Assembly (NCBI GenBank): GCA_937922655.1
Contig: CALAJH010000031.1
Coordinates: forward strand, 1-49,908
DNA from: an uncultured Bacteroidia bacterium
GTDB taxonomy: Bacteria; Bacteroidota; Bacteroidia; J057; CALAJH01
Length of the DNA: 49,908 bases
Direction: 5' to 3'
The notes under the pieces are model-generated. The model did not search any database. It saw nothing but the letters and a program-made list of their open reading frames with translations, and was not told the origin of the DNA. Positions 8,683 to 16,588 of this stretch are shown in pieces; the first letter of the stretch is position 1, and each line of letters starts with the position of its first letter. The translations under genes and the position numbers were made by a program.

Positions 8683-9106
8683 ACATTTTTATCAAATCAA
8701 TCGGAATTTTATTTCGCCTGCCCGCAGTCGTTGTGATTAACACGGGAAAAACAAATCGTTTTCCCATTTACGTTCCATGGTTGGAAAAAATCGTGATTTT
8801 ACAATTTTAATTTAATAACGCGGCTATAAATACAATAATTGAAATTTTATTTAAAAATAATTGAAATTTTGCCCGAACGAATCTGCAACGGCGGATGCCC
8901 GACCGCGGAGCGTTTTATTAGTTGGTAATTTAACGCCGATCGATAATTGTTTTGATTATCGCTACGTCTTGCACACCGGCGAAATCTTTGGGCCTCCTTT
9001 TGCCGGCGCCGTTTTTTTAACGTTCGAGATTATTCGTGTCGTGGCCGTTGTGTCAAGACTTGGTTAGGCGAATCGTTCCGCGGATTCAAATTTTTTGGGC
9101 GCCGAA
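8683..9106. other. AT-rich non-coding region between two minus-strand signalling genes
   Basis: About 420 bp with no gene I can support. It contains an inverted repeat GGGAAAA (8744-8750) / TTTTCCC (8759-8765), a 15-bp direct repeat (8834-8870), and an AT-rich core at ~8790-8870. A short plus-strand frame from 8861 has no good start and no recognisable product. Confidence 0.5.
8834..8870. repeat. 15-bp perfect direct repeat, 22-bp period
   Basis: AATAATTGAAATTTT occurs at 8834-8848 and again at 8856-8870. The 22-bp centre-to-centre distance is about two helical turns, which would put two protein sites on one face of the DNA. It lies in non-coding DNA ~230 bp upstream of the PAS-SpoIIE start. 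Confidence 0.7.
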
Positions 9107-9499
9107 TTACGCTACGGCGTGTAACGATGAGCGTACCTCTTCAAGAAGCCGATTTCTGTCCCAAGGTTTGTTGATGTAGGCGTTCAGACAGGCGTTGGCA
9201 ATGGCGTTTTCTATGGCTTCGTGGTGTGCTCCGCCCGTAAGCATGATTTTGGTCGCCGTTGGAAAGCGTCGGTGTACCTCTACCAAAAACTCGTCCCCTC
9301 GTCCCGACGGCATCGAGCAGTCGCTGATGACCGCCGCCAATATGTGGTCTTGACTAAACTCTTCAATGACGTCCCATGCCTCGTCGATGCTTTCCGCGAT
9401 TTCCACCACCACGTTGTCCAATCCCGATTGCAGTTCATATGTTAGAGCGTCGAGTATCATTTTTTCGTCGTCGACACAAACGATAAGATAAGGCTTCAT
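9107..9499 (-). CDS. Single-domain response regulator (receiver only)
   Basis: A 130-residue receiver domain with nothing attached. All key positions are visible: the acidic pair in VCVDDEKM (~residues 9-12), the phospho-acceptor Asp in VISDCSMPSGRGDEF (~61), the Thr in IMLTGG (~88-93), and the Lys in INKPWD (~114). The NKPWD form is common in receivers linked to HD-GYP or phosphatase pathways. Without an output domain it must act by protein contact, like CheY or Spo0F. Its neighbour downstream on the same strand, 501 bp away, is the PAS-SpoIIE phosphatase; a functional pairing is inference from position only. No histidine kinase is in the window. Confidence 0.93.
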   Translation of the reverse strand: MKPYLIVCVDDEKMILDALTYELQSGLDNVVVEIAESIDEAWDVIEEFSQDHILAAVISDCSMPSGRGDEFLVEVHRRFPTATKIMLTGGAHHEAIENAIANACLNAYINKPWDRNRLLEEVRSSLHAVA

Positions 9500-9543
9500 A
9501 TTTTTGCGGAAAATTTTGACTGCTATTTTTTTAGGGTCTTGTA

Positions 9544-9558
9544 CGAAGAAATTCTTCG
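9544..9558. promoter_or_regulatory. 15-bp palindrome upstream of the response regulator
   Basis: CGAAGAA (9544-9550), a single A, then TTCTTCG (9552-9558): an odd-centred perfect palindrome ~45 bp upstream of the start codon at 9499. Arms with a 1-nt centre cannot form an RNA loop without opening pairs, so a dimeric regulator site is more likely than a terminator. No regulator is identified. Confidence 0.35.
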
Positions 9559-9643
9559 GTGGTTGCGAAAAATGCTTGCTTTTTCGATGAATGTGGGCGG
9601 CTTAATGTTTAACCGTTTCAATTATGCCATGAATGCAATCAAA

Positions 9644-10417
9644 CTAATTTTTTATTAAGTCTTTTTTCTCCCGTGCTTTGACTTCGTCCCAAAGACGATT
9701 GGCCTCGTCGAGCGTCATTTTCGAAACGTCGCCGTGTTTTTCCATTTCGGTAAAGCGACGCTGGAATTTTCGATTGGCTTTTTCAAGGGCGTCGTCGGGA
9801 TTGACGTTCAAAAATCGGGCGTAATTAACGAGGGCGAAAAGCAGGTCGCCGAATTCTTCTTCCCTTTCCGCCTCGGGGGCGCGACGAAGCTCGTCAAGCT
9901 CTTCTTTGACTTTTTCGATAACGGGTTCGATTTCCGGCCAATCGAACCCCACGCCCGCCGCTTTTTCTTGGATACGGAAGGCTTTGATTAGCGCGGGCGC
10001 GGTTTGGGGTACGCCCGCCAAGACCGAGCGTTTTTCGCTTGTTTCCGATTGCTTAATTTTTTCCCAATTTTTTGTAACCGATTGCGCGGTATCGAGGTTT
10101 AGTTCTCCGTAGACGTGGGGATGACGACGAAAAAGTTTGTCGCACAACGAATCAATCACGTCGGCGACGTCAAATTTTCCCGTTTCGGATGCGATTTTGG
10201 AATAAAAAACGATGTGTAAAAGCACGTCGCCCAACTCTTTTTTTAGTTCGTCGTAGTTTTGCGAAAGAATGGCGTCGGAGAGTTCGTAGGTTTCCTCGAT
10301 GGTTAGGTGTCTGAGGGAATCAAGGGTTTGGGCGCGGTCCCACGGGCATTTTTCGCGCAGTTCGTCCATCATGTCGAGGAGTTTTTCGAAGGCGCGAAGG
10401 GCGTTGGTTTTGTTCAT
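9644..10417 (-). CDS. mazG: MazG nucleoside triphosphate pyrophosphohydrolase
   Basis: A 257-residue MazG with two MazG domains, close to the usual ~260. Seen: 'LREKCPWDRAQTLDSLRHLTIEETYEL' at the N-terminus, with the EExxE-type metal-binding helix, then 'ELKKELGDVLLHIVFYSKIA', and in the second half 'KVKEELDELRRA' and 'EEEFGDLLFALVNYARF'. The ExxE...ExxD pattern is kept in both halves. It hydrolyses non-canonical or excess NTPs to NMP and PPi, limiting mutagenic or stress-related nucleotides. The start is ATG 10417, which overlaps the rfaE1 stop in an ATGA; the frame stays open upstream but that region encodes rfaE1. Last gene of a four-gene minus-strand unit. Confidence 0.95.
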   Translation of the reverse strand: MNKTNALRAFEKLLDMMDELREKCPWDRAQTLDSLRHLTIEETYELSDAILSQNYDELKKELGDVLLHIVFYSKIASETGKFDVADVIDSLCDKLFRRHPHVYGELNLDTAQSVTKNWEKIKQSETSEKRSVLAGVPQTAPALIKAFRIQEKAAGVGFDWPEIEPVIEKVKEELDELRRAPEAEREEEFGDLLFALVNYARFLNVNPDDALEKANRKFQRRFTEMEKHGDVSKMTLDEANRLWDEVKAREKKDLIKN

Positions 10418-11382
10418 GATTGCAAAAGTTCTTGTAACAAGGGTTGGGGCTGGACGGGGGTGACTCCGGGTTTTTCGCAGACCCAGCCGCCCGCGCGATT
10501 GGCGGCTTGGGCCGCGGCGATGGGCGCCACGCCCGCGGCACAGAGGCAGGCGAGCGTAGCGACGACGGCGTCGCCCGCTCCCGAAACGTCGGTGATTTGT
10601 CGAACGTGGGCGGGCAGGTGCGTTGCACGACCTTCGGCGTCCACCCATAAGGCCCCGTGTTCGCTCATGGTAACGAACGTGTTTTCATGGGGCATGCTTT
10701 GGCGCAAGCGAAGCGCGGCTTCGGTCAAGGCCGCTACGTCGTCCCTGCGGAATTTTTGGCTCATGCCCGCGCTCAGTTCTTTGACGTTGGGTTTGAAAAC
10801 CGTAACCCCCGAATAGGCGTGAAAATTGCGTTTTTTCGGGTCGGCGAATATGGGAACCTCCGCTTTTTCTATGATGCGTCTTATCGAATATTCGCTTAAA
10901 ACGCCTTTATCGTAATCCTCTAAAATCACCGCGTGCGGACTAAAATCATTGACGGCCTCAATGACGGCGGCTAAAAGCGTTCGCGATTCGTCGTCGTCGG
11001 GAGCGGCGGCGTTTTCGCGGTCGATGCGCAAAAGCTGTCGGCCATCGCCCATGACGCGGGTTTTTACCGTCGTAGGTCTTCGATTGCTGACAACGGGACA
11101 AAACTTTCCGGGTATGAGCGCGGACAAGGTTTGGCCGTCTCGGTCGTTGCCGACCATCCCGACGGTCAAAGGCGAAGCGCCGAGGGCGGCGACGTTGGCC
11201 GCGACGTTGGCCGCTCCGCCGGGACGTTCCTCTTCGCTTTCCCAATCCACTACCGGCGCCGGCGCCTCGGGCGAAAGCCGCTCGACACGGCCCCACAAAT
11301 ATCGGTCGAGCATTACGTCCCCCACGACCATCACCCGCAAATGTTTTATGCGTTCAAACGCCGCGATCCAGTCGGTTTTCAT
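10414..11382 (-). CDS. rfaE1: D-glycero-beta-D-manno-heptose-7-phosphate kinase (PfkB family)
   Basis: A 322-residue PfkB/ribokinase-fold kinase matching the N-terminal (kinase) half of HldE. Seen: 'VVGDVMLDRYLWGRVERLSPEAP' near residues 19-41, typical of RfaE1; 'PGGAANVAANVAALG' at ~54-68, the first PfkB signature; 'FADPKKRNF' at ~165; and 'ITDVSGAGDAVVATLA' at ~265-280, holding the GAGD anion hole and catalytic Asp. The family phosphorylates heptose-7-phosphate at C1 in ADP-heptose synthesis for lipopolysaccharide. The cytidylyl/adenylyltransferase half of HldE is absent here and must be encoded elsewhere. ATGA overlaps on both sides place it in one operon with mazG and the membrane protein at 11379. 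Confidence 0.9.
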   Translation of the reverse strand: MKTDWIAAFERIKHLRVMVVGDVMLDRYLWGRVERLSPEAPAPVVDWESEEERPGGAANVAANVAALGASPLTVGMVGNDRDGQTLSALIPGKFCPVVSNRRPTTVKTRVMGDGRQLLRIDRENAAAPDDDESRTLLAAVIEAVNDFSPHAVILEDYDKGVLSEYSIRRIIEKAEVPIFADPKKRNFHAYSGVTVFKPNVKELSAGMSQKFRRDDVAALTEAALRLRQSMPHENTFVTMSEHGALWVDAEGRATHLPAHVRQITDVSGAGDAVVATLACLCAAGVAPIAAAQAANRAGGWVCEKPGVTPVQPQPLLQELLQS

Positions 11383-12518
11383 TTCGGAACGACGCGGAAA
11401 TCCATTTGCCTCTTGGCGTTCGATAGTTTTTTATAGACCCGGGGACAATAGATTTTTAAAAGGTGGGTGCCTTCGCCCGTGGCCGTATTCTTTTTAAACA
11501 CCAGATACTCCAAAACGTAACCTTCGAGTTTGCCCGCTTCCGAACCCGGCACGTCCGCATACCCCGACGAACCCTCAAATATCCCCTGCCTAATCGCCTT
11601 GACGACCACCCATTTGTCGAAGGCAACCGTGGAGTAGTGTACTATGTCCGGGGCGCTTTCCAACCGCGACTTGATAAAAGACAAATCCACGTGAACGTGC
11701 TTTTGGTCGCCGATGAAGAAGACTTTTTCGTTTTCGCCGTATTTGAATTCGCCGTTGACGGGTTGTGAGTCGTAGGTAACGAAGTTTTTTTCTATAATTT
11801 CAACGGTTTCCGGCCGATTGAAATAAATAAATATCGGATATCCCAAATAACCAAGGGCAACGTGTTCGGTGACGGCGCGTTCGTCTCCCGGAGTTCGGAG
11901 GGCTTTTTCCTGAGTCAAAGCGGCGTCGCCGGGGGATTCGGGAGAGGGAACGGACGTTTTTTCGCTCGTGGAAACGGTTGAGGCGGGCGGCTCGGCGCCG
12001 GAAGTTTCGTTTTTTTGCCCGTTCTCGATTTTTTCCTCCGTTAAAACGGGTTGTTTTTCGCGGAGCTTGGTTGTCGGCGGAGCCGGGGTTACGGGCGACA
12101 AGGAATGGGGAGCGGCGTACGCTTCGGATTTTGAAGCGGGAACGGAGTCGTCCGAAGCGGGTTCGGGGTGGGGGGGCGGCGGCGTCGGCGCGCTTGCCGG
12201 CGTTGAGAGCATGGAGGCCTCGTTGGGGGTGGCGTTTTCCACCACCGCGACCGTGCCCACGGCTACGCCCAACGCCGTACCCAAAGCCACCCATGCCGGC
12301 GCCGTTTTGGCCGCCGACAACGCCAACTGATACGCCAATGCAAGCGCCATGCCTACAAGTACTCCCCCTAAGGCCGCCAAAACAAACTTTGCCACACGTT
12401 CCGCATCCAAGTTTGTTTCGTAACCGTAGCGCCAAAGTACGTAGTACGGAATGCTTGCCGCCGTCAAGCAACCCGTCAACGTCAGCCAATAATCGTATCG
12501 CGTATAAAATCGTTTCAT
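11379..12518 (-). CDS. Membrane-anchored protein with Pro/Ser-rich linker, unknown function
   Basis: A 379-residue protein not recognised. The N-terminus carries hydrophobic helices (YDYWLTLTGCLTAASIPYYVLW at ~8-29; AKFVLAALGGVLVGMALALAYQLAL at ~43-68; APAWVALGTALGVAVGTVAVV at ~73-93). A low-complexity linker of ~130 residues follows (~95-225), rich in Pro, Ser, Thr, Ala and Glu. The last ~150 residues form a compact domain (IFIYFNRPETVEIIEKNF, KVFFIGDQKHVHVDLSF, HYSTVAFDKWVVVKAIRQGIF) with no family I can name. The layout suggests a domain displayed on a flexible stalk. ATGA overlaps with both neighbours. Start ATG 12518. Confidence 0.75.
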   Translation of the reverse strand: MKRFYTRYDYWLTLTGCLTAASIPYYVLWRYGYETNLDAERVAKFVLAALGGVLVGMALALAYQLALSAAKTAPAWVALGTALGVAVGTVAVVENATPNEASMLSTPASAPTPPPPHPEPASDDSVPASKSEAYAAPHSLSPVTPAPPTTKLREKQPVLTEEKIENGQKNETSGAEPPASTVSTSEKTSVPSPESPGDAALTQEKALRTPGDERAVTEHVALGYLGYPIFIYFNRPETVEIIEKNFVTYDSQPVNGEFKYGENEKVFFIGDQKHVHVDLSFIKSRLESAPDIVHYSTVAFDKWVVVKAIRQGIFEGSSGYADVPGSEAGKLEGYVLEYLVFKKNTATGEGTHLLKIYCPRVYKKLSNAKRQMDFRVVPK

Positions 12519-13051
12519 GGGGTGGAATCAAATAAATAGGCCAAAGTTAAAATCACGCTTGAAAGACCCAAGACATTGGGCAGAACGACGCCGTTGAGCA
12601 ACGATACTTGATGCTCGTCCTCCTTGCCGTATCGGCGAATCAACAGCGTCAAAAACACCAACATCCCCGTTTGCGAAATTAAAATCACTTGCAGGGCGAC
12701 GAAGGTCGATTCTATTCTTTCGATTTTTACTTCAAGTTCGGTCATTTGGGTAAGGCAAAGGGCCGCCACCTCGGTGATGGCCGCGTGTTTTTCCATTTCG
12801 GCCCGTACCGTCTCTTTTCGCGTTTCGAAGCTTTTTTGATAATCGTTTTGGAGCTTCATGTTTTGGGAATATTGGCCGACGGCAAAAGACATGGCAATAA
12901 ACACAAATTCAATGCCGAAATCGTAGGTTTCGCGCCGCTTGAATATTAAACCTTTGCGGGAACTCAACGCCTTAAAGAGCGTCGAAAGCGCGGCCGCCAC
13001 GAACGTAAAAAAATATTCGTCTAAAAGCAGGTTTCGAACTTCTCGCCACAC
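12515..13051 (-). CDS. Small membrane protein with central coiled coil, unknown function
   Basis: A 178-residue protein of no family I recognise. Predicted layout: membrane segments at FFTFVAAALSTLFKAL (~14-29) and FVFIAMSFAVGQY (~49-61), a charged helical region ~65-120 (KSFETRKETVRAEMEKHAA, TELEVKIERIES) likely to be coiled coil, then LISQTGMLVFLTLLI and VLGLSSVILTLAYLF. The start is GTG 13051 (MWREVRN): a TAA lies eight codons upstream in frame with no ATG between, and a promoter candidate begins ~27 bp upstream. Its stop overlaps the next gene's ATG by 4 bp, so it heads the operon to rfaE1 and mazG. Confidence 0.65.
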   Translation of the reverse strand: MWREVRNLLLDEYFFTFVAAALSTLFKALSSRKGLIFKRRETYDFGIEFVFIAMSFAVGQYSQNMKLQNDYQKSFETRKETVRAEMEKHAAITEVAALCLTQMTELEVKIERIESTFVALQVILISQTGMLVFLTLLIRRYGKEDEHQVSLLNGVVLPNVLGLSSVILTLAYLFDSTP

Positions 13052-13077
13052 GCCGCCCGGGTTGGATATTGGTTACG

Positions 13078-13111
13078 CAAAAATAGGGAAAATGTTGCGG
13101 GCGGCGTTAAA
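13078..13111 (-). promoter_or_regulatory. Promoter candidate for the four-gene minus operon
   Basis: On the minus strand TTTA (plus 13108-13111; one mismatch to TTTG) is followed after 22 bp by TATTTTTG (13078-13085), an exact TAnnTTTG. A transcript starting just downstream would have a leader of ~20 nt before the GTG at 13051. Confidence 0.4.
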
Positions 13112-13117
13112 CATTGC

Positions 13118-13146
13118 GTTGTTTTCGCTTTTGGAGCGAAAACAAC
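13118..13146 (-). terminator. 12-bp perfect hairpin after the FTR1 gene
   Basis: GTTGTTTTCGCT (13118-13129) and AGCGAAAACAAC (13135-13146) pair perfectly around a 5-nt loop. It lies 16 bp downstream of the FTR1 stop and upstream of the next minus-strand promoter candidate, so it probably separates the two transcripts. Confidence 0.7.
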
Positions 13147-13162
13147 CGTGTGGATAAGTACC

Positions 13163-14029
13163 CTAATTTTTGTTTTGCGCTTTCCACCAAAACGTCCCGC
13201 CGACGACGATGCACGTCGTCCACAAAAGAAGTTCGGGCCAGTTGGGGTCGGAATTGTAGCCGAAAAGCATTTTGAGGTATTGGCCGATCCTGCCCTTGTC
13301 GTGCATCCAGTGCACGTATTTTTCCCCTTTGAGGTCGTAGAACGCGGAAACGGCTTCGGTTTGCGGCGGAAACCAGACGTAAGGACGGGCGATGTTGTTT
13401 TTTTCCAGCCAACCCAAAGCGACGAGGCACTCTTCGGTTTCGTGAATGCCGTAGGCCGTCATGCCCGCGCCCAACAACAGCAAAAACGCCGAAGTCCAAC
13501 GGAAAAAAGGTTTGAGCGGCACTTTTTTTCCCCGTAAAAAAACGAGGTAGGCGATAAGGGCGGCGGCGGCGGCGCCCGTGAGCGCCCACGCCGCGCTCAG
13601 TCCTCCTTGCATTTTGGCCACCGAAAACAAAAACAGCACGGTCTCGAAGCCTTCGCGTGCCACGACGAAAAAAACGAAAATCTTCAACGAGGCGCCGCCC
13701 GCCAAAAGCGCGTCTTTTGTGCCGGCGCTGAGTTCTGCGCCGATGTTTTGGCGTTTGGCCATCCATACGACCATATAAAGCAAAAAGCCCGCCGTCACGA
13801 AAAGCATCGCGGCCTCAAGGCCCGCGCTCCACGCCTTGCTTGCCGACGCGTTGCCCAAACCGTACAAGCCCGCACCCAATGCCAACGACGCCGCCAATGC
13901 CAAGCCCAACCCCAACCAAACGTCGCGTAAAGCCTCTTTACGATTCAATTTGACCAGCGTCGCTCCGATGATGCCCACAATGAGCGAAGCCTCCAAGGCC
14001 TCGCGAAACACCACGATAAATTCGTTCAT
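13163..14029 (-). CDS. FTR1-family iron permease
   Basis: A 288-residue integral membrane protein. Two REXXE motifs identify the family: REALEAS at ~residues 9-15 in the first helix and REGFETVLF at ~124-132, which in FTR1/EfeU proteins bind and pass Fe(III). About seven hydrophobic segments are visible, including LGLALAASLALGAGLYGLG, AAMLFVTAGFLLYMVVW, AAAAALIAYLVFL, SAFLLLLGAGMTAYGI and LLLWTTCIVVGGTFWW. The C-terminal half has an extended periplasmic stretch (HETEECLVALGWLEKNN) before the last helix. It has the bare FTR1 length, without fused cytochrome or EfeO modules, and no EfeO/EfeB partner is adjacent. Divergent from the aldolase gene, sharing a 273-bp control region. Confidence 0.92.
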   Translation of the reverse strand: MNEFIVVFREALEASLIVGIIGATLVKLNRKEALRDVWLGLGLALAASLALGAGLYGLGNASASKAWSAGLEAAMLFVTAGFLLYMVVWMAKRQNIGAELSAGTKDALLAGGASLKIFVFFVVAREGFETVLFLFSVAKMQGGLSAAWALTGAAAAALIAYLVFLRGKKVPLKPFFRWTSAFLLLLGAGMTAYGIHETEECLVALGWLEKNNIARPYVWFPPQTEAVSAFYDLKGEKYVHWMHDKGRIGQYLKMLFGYNSDPNWPELLLWTTCIVVGGTFWWKAQNKN

Positions 14030-14213
14030 GCCCGAATGTTGCCGATTTATACGCGAAATTACGGACTTGCCCGTGAATTTTTTGCGAAGCGTTTGATTGT
14101 CGATCGGAACCTGTTAAGCACGCGGGATTTCTTCTCCGCGTTTGAAAAACGCTCGCGTTCCTAATTCGTTTTGAACCGCATGGACCGCGTTCGTCTACCG
14201 GGCGTCGGCTTTT

Positions 14214-14228
14214 TTGTAAAATTTACAA
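14214..14228. promoter_or_regulatory. 15-bp palindrome between FTR1 and aldolase genes
   Basis: TTGTAAA (14214-14220), one A, TTTACAA (14222-14228): a perfect odd-centred palindrome in the divergent intergenic region, 75 bp upstream of the aldolase ATG. Symmetry suggests a dimeric regulator site. It does not fit a Fur-box consensus closely, so no regulator is named. Confidence 0.45.
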
Positions 14229-14302
14229 GACCCTTTTGATTCGCGCGGATTTTGGCGAATTGGGCCAAAGTTGTTTATTTCGCAACCTAAACATTGCATC
14301 AA

Positions 14303-15355
14303 ATGGAAAAATTATTGTCGTTGCTCGGCGACAAAGCCCCCGCATTGTTGGAAAACTACGTTCCGGCGGTGGACAAATCGTTGTTGCATCTTCCGGGCCC
14401 CGACTTTGTGGACCGGATTTATGCCGTTTCGGACCGAAACTTACGGGTCTTGCGCAATTTACAGGCGCTTTTTGGACACGGACGCTTGGGGGGGACGGGT
14501 TATCTTTCGATTTTGCCCGTAGACCAAGGGGTGGAACATTCGGGCGCCGCCTCGTTCGCGCCCAATCCCGTCTACTTCGACCCCGAGAATATCGTCAAAT
14601 TGGCCATGGAGGCCGGTTGTAGCGCCGTTGCGTCCACTTTCGGCGTTTTGGGCATGGTCGCCCGAAAATACGCCCATAAAATCCCTTTCGTCGTTAAAAT
14701 CAACCACAACGAACTTCTAACCTACCCCAACAAGTTTGACCAAGTGCTGTTCGGTACCGTCGACGACGCCTACGACATGGGCGCGGTGGCGGTCGGCGCC
14801 ACGGTGTATTTCGGTTCCGAGGAATCCACCCGTCAAATTACCGAAATCGCCGAGGCCTTCGCCTACGCCCACGAAAAAGGCATGGCGACCATTTTGTGGT
14901 GTTATACGCGTAATTCCGCGTTCAAAACCGCCGAAAAAGACTTCCACGAATCGGCCGACCTTACCGGACAAGCCAATCATTTGGGCGTTACCATTAAAGC
15001 CGATGTTATCAAACAAAAATTGGCGACGAACAATGGCGGTTACAACGCCCTCAAATTCGGTAAAACCCACAAGGACGTTTACGGCAAGCTTTGCACCGAC
15101 CATCCGATAGACCTTTGCCGTTATCAGGTGTTGAATTGTTATTCGGGGCGGGCGGGGTTAATCAATTCGGGGGGGGCTTCGTCGGGCGCGTCGGACTTGG
15201 CGGAGGCGGTATTTACCGCCGTGGTTAACAAACGCGCCGGCGGTACGGGCTTGATTTTGGGGCGAAAAGCCTTCCAAAAACCCATGAACGAAGGGGTGGA
15301 GCTCATTCACACGGTGCAGGACGTATATTTGTCCCCGGAAATTACGGTGGCATGA
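14303..15355 (+). CDS. fbaB: Fructose-bisphosphate aldolase class I (FbaB/DhnA type)
   Basis: A 350-residue aldolase of the DhnA/FbaB class I type. Seen: '[13 protein letters not shown]' (~70-82), '[12 protein letters not shown]' (~132-143), '[15 protein letters not shown]' (~235-249), which contains the Lys expected to form the Schiff base, and '[19 protein letters not shown]' (~280-298), the phosphate-binding region. It cleaves or forms fructose-1,6-bisphosphate from the two triose phosphates in glycolysis and gluconeogenesis. I start it at ATG 14303 (MEKLLSLL); a TTG nine bases upstream is in frame but less likely. The stop overlaps the next gene's ATG in an ATGA. Fructose-1,6-bisphosphatase is encoded at 25585. 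Confidence 0.94.
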   Translation: MEKLLSLLGDKAPALLENYVPAVDKSLLHLPGPDFVDRIYAVSDRNLRVLRNLQALFGHGRLGGTGYLSILPVDQGVEHSGAASFAPNPVYFDPENIVKLAMEAGCSAVASTFGVLGMVARKYAHKIPFVVKINHNELLTYPNKFDQVLFGTVDDAYDMGAVAVGATVYFGSEESTRQITEIAEAFAYAHEKGMATILWCYTRNSAFKTAEKDFHESADLTGQANHLGVTIKADVIKQKLATNNGGYNALKFGKTHKDVYGKLCTDHPIDLCRYQVLNCYSGRAGLINSGGASSGASDLAEAVFTAVVNKRAGGTGLILGRKAFQKPMNEGVELIHTVQDVYLSPEITVA

Positions 15356-16194
15356 CCCTTGAAGTTTTACGCGCTGAAAAGCCGACGGGTTTTCCGTCGG
15401 CATCGGCGCTCGAATATTGGAACGGCGTACTTTACGCCCTCGGAGACGACTCGATGCGGCTTTACCGTTGGGAAAACGCAAGACTGCGTATGGACGACCT
15501 GCTTCTTTCCGCCGGCGCCGAAGCTCCGGGAGAACGCATTCCCAAAAAAGTCAAGCCCGACTTTGAAATGCTGACCGTTGCGGACGGCAGACTTTTGGGT
15601 ATGGGCTCGTGTTCCAAAGGCCCAGAACGCGAATCGGCGTTTCTTTTCGACGGCAAAACCTTTGCTTTTTTTCCCGTCTCCGCGTTTCGGGAAGCGGTCG
15701 AGGGTATCGTTAAGGCGGCGGGCGCGAAAAAAACGAATTTCGAGGGTTTGGCCGAAAGCGGTGGAAAACTTTACATCTTTCACCGCGGCGGCAACAACGG
15801 CGAAAATTTCGTTTTCATCGTTGGCTTCGATGAGTTTGTCGGTCAAAAAAAGATGTGCATCACGGCGGCCCCGGTTTGTTTGCCCGACATCGGTAAAGGG
15901 AAACCGGGCGTAACGGGTGCCACCTTTGTCCGCGACGACGTGTTTTTGCTTACCGCCGCCGTTGAAATTACCGACGACCCCGTTCTCGACGGCGACGTTG
16001 CCGAAAGCTATCTTTGTCTTTGGCGTGCGGCCGACCCTTGTCCCTACGACGTTCTTGCTTTAACCGCCGTTCTCAACACTTCCCGCCCCCCGAAAATTGA
16101 ATCCGTCGCGTTGCTCGAAGGCGACGGGCTTGTTTTGTGCGCCGACGACGACGAAGGCGGTTCCGAACTGTTTTTTTGTCGTTGGGAATTTTAA
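15352..16194 (+). CDS. Putative DUF6929-type protein, beta-rich, unknown function
   Basis: A 280-residue soluble protein translationally coupled to fbaB by an ATGA overlap. It shows repeated short beta-strand patterns with Gly/Asp turns ([80 protein letters not shown]), consistent with a small beta-propeller. The 'KPDFEMLTV' and 'TNFEGLAE' phrases recall Bacteroidota proteins classed as DUF6929; that assignment is from memory and should be tested. No signal peptide, membrane segment or catalytic motif is visible. Its place behind aldolase is the only functional hint. Confidence 0.7.
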   Translation: MTLEVLRAEKPTGFPSASALEYWNGVLYALGDDSMRLYRWENARLRMDDLLLSAGAEAPGERIPKKVKPDFEMLTVADGRLLGMGSCSKGPERESAFLFDGKTFAFFPVSAFREAVEGIVKAAGAKKTNFEGLAESGGKLYIFHRGGNNGENFVFIVGFDEFVGQKKMCITAAPVCLPDIGKGKPGVTGATFVRDDVFLLTAAVEITDDPVLDGDVAESYLCLWRAADPCPYDVLALTAVLNTSRPPKIESVALLEGDGLVLCADDDEGGSELFFCRWEF

Positions 16195-16257
16195 CCGTCG
16201 TTTGCCCAAAGTTGGGTTCTGCAGTCCAACGGCGAAGCATTCGGTTATGTTCATATT

Positions 16258-16284
16258 CGTAAAAACGGTTTTTTATTTTTTACG
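16258..16284 (+). terminator. Terminator hairpin after the fbaB unit
   Basis: CGTAAAAA (16258-16265) pairs with TTTTTACG (16277-16284) across an 11-nt loop, 63 bp after the stop of the second gene of the fbaB unit. Stem is AT-rich, so the call is moderate. Confidence 0.45.
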
Positions 16285-16588
16285 GAAAAAGGGTAAAACG
16301 GTGTTTTTAGTGTGGGTAAGCAAATGTTTTTATTCAAGTCAAATTTAAAGTTTGAATCGTCTTTATCCTTAAAAACACGCAAAAAACGCCAATCCAGTTG
16401 AAGGTCGGGGACAAAAGATGTGGAAGGGGTGGAAAGTAAAAATACTCACAAAATCACGGGACGGGTTTGGGGGTGAAATTATGCGGCGAATAAATTAGAA
16501 AACTTTTTGTTGCATCCCCCCCACCCCCCCGTTAATTTTGAACGTTGAAAACGAGGCTTTTAACGGCTTTATAAATGTTTTTGGCGAT
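16285..16588. other. Leader region upstream of ftsQ
   Basis: About 300 bp without a supportable gene, rich in short A and T runs. It ends with the C7-A-C7 tract at 16516-16530. An exact TAnnTTTG promoter was not found near ftsQ. Confidence 0.4.
16516..16530 (-). repeat. C7AC7 homopolymer tract (G-quadruplex potential on the minus strand)
   Basis: Seven Cs, one A and seven Cs. The minus strand reads G7TG7, which can supply four G3 runs with one-base loops. It lies 58 bp before the chosen ftsQ start. Homopolymers of this length are also prone to slippage and to sequencing error. Confidence 0.7.

Noticed and set aside
8861-9067. Plus-strand frame of 68 codons between the signalling genes
   Set aside because: Starts at TTG in AT-rich DNA, no similarity to any family I know, no promoter on that strand.
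10418-10648. Upstream extension of mazG
   Set aside because: The frame is open but encodes rfaE1 on the same strand, and the extension is a low-complexity Arg-rich translation.
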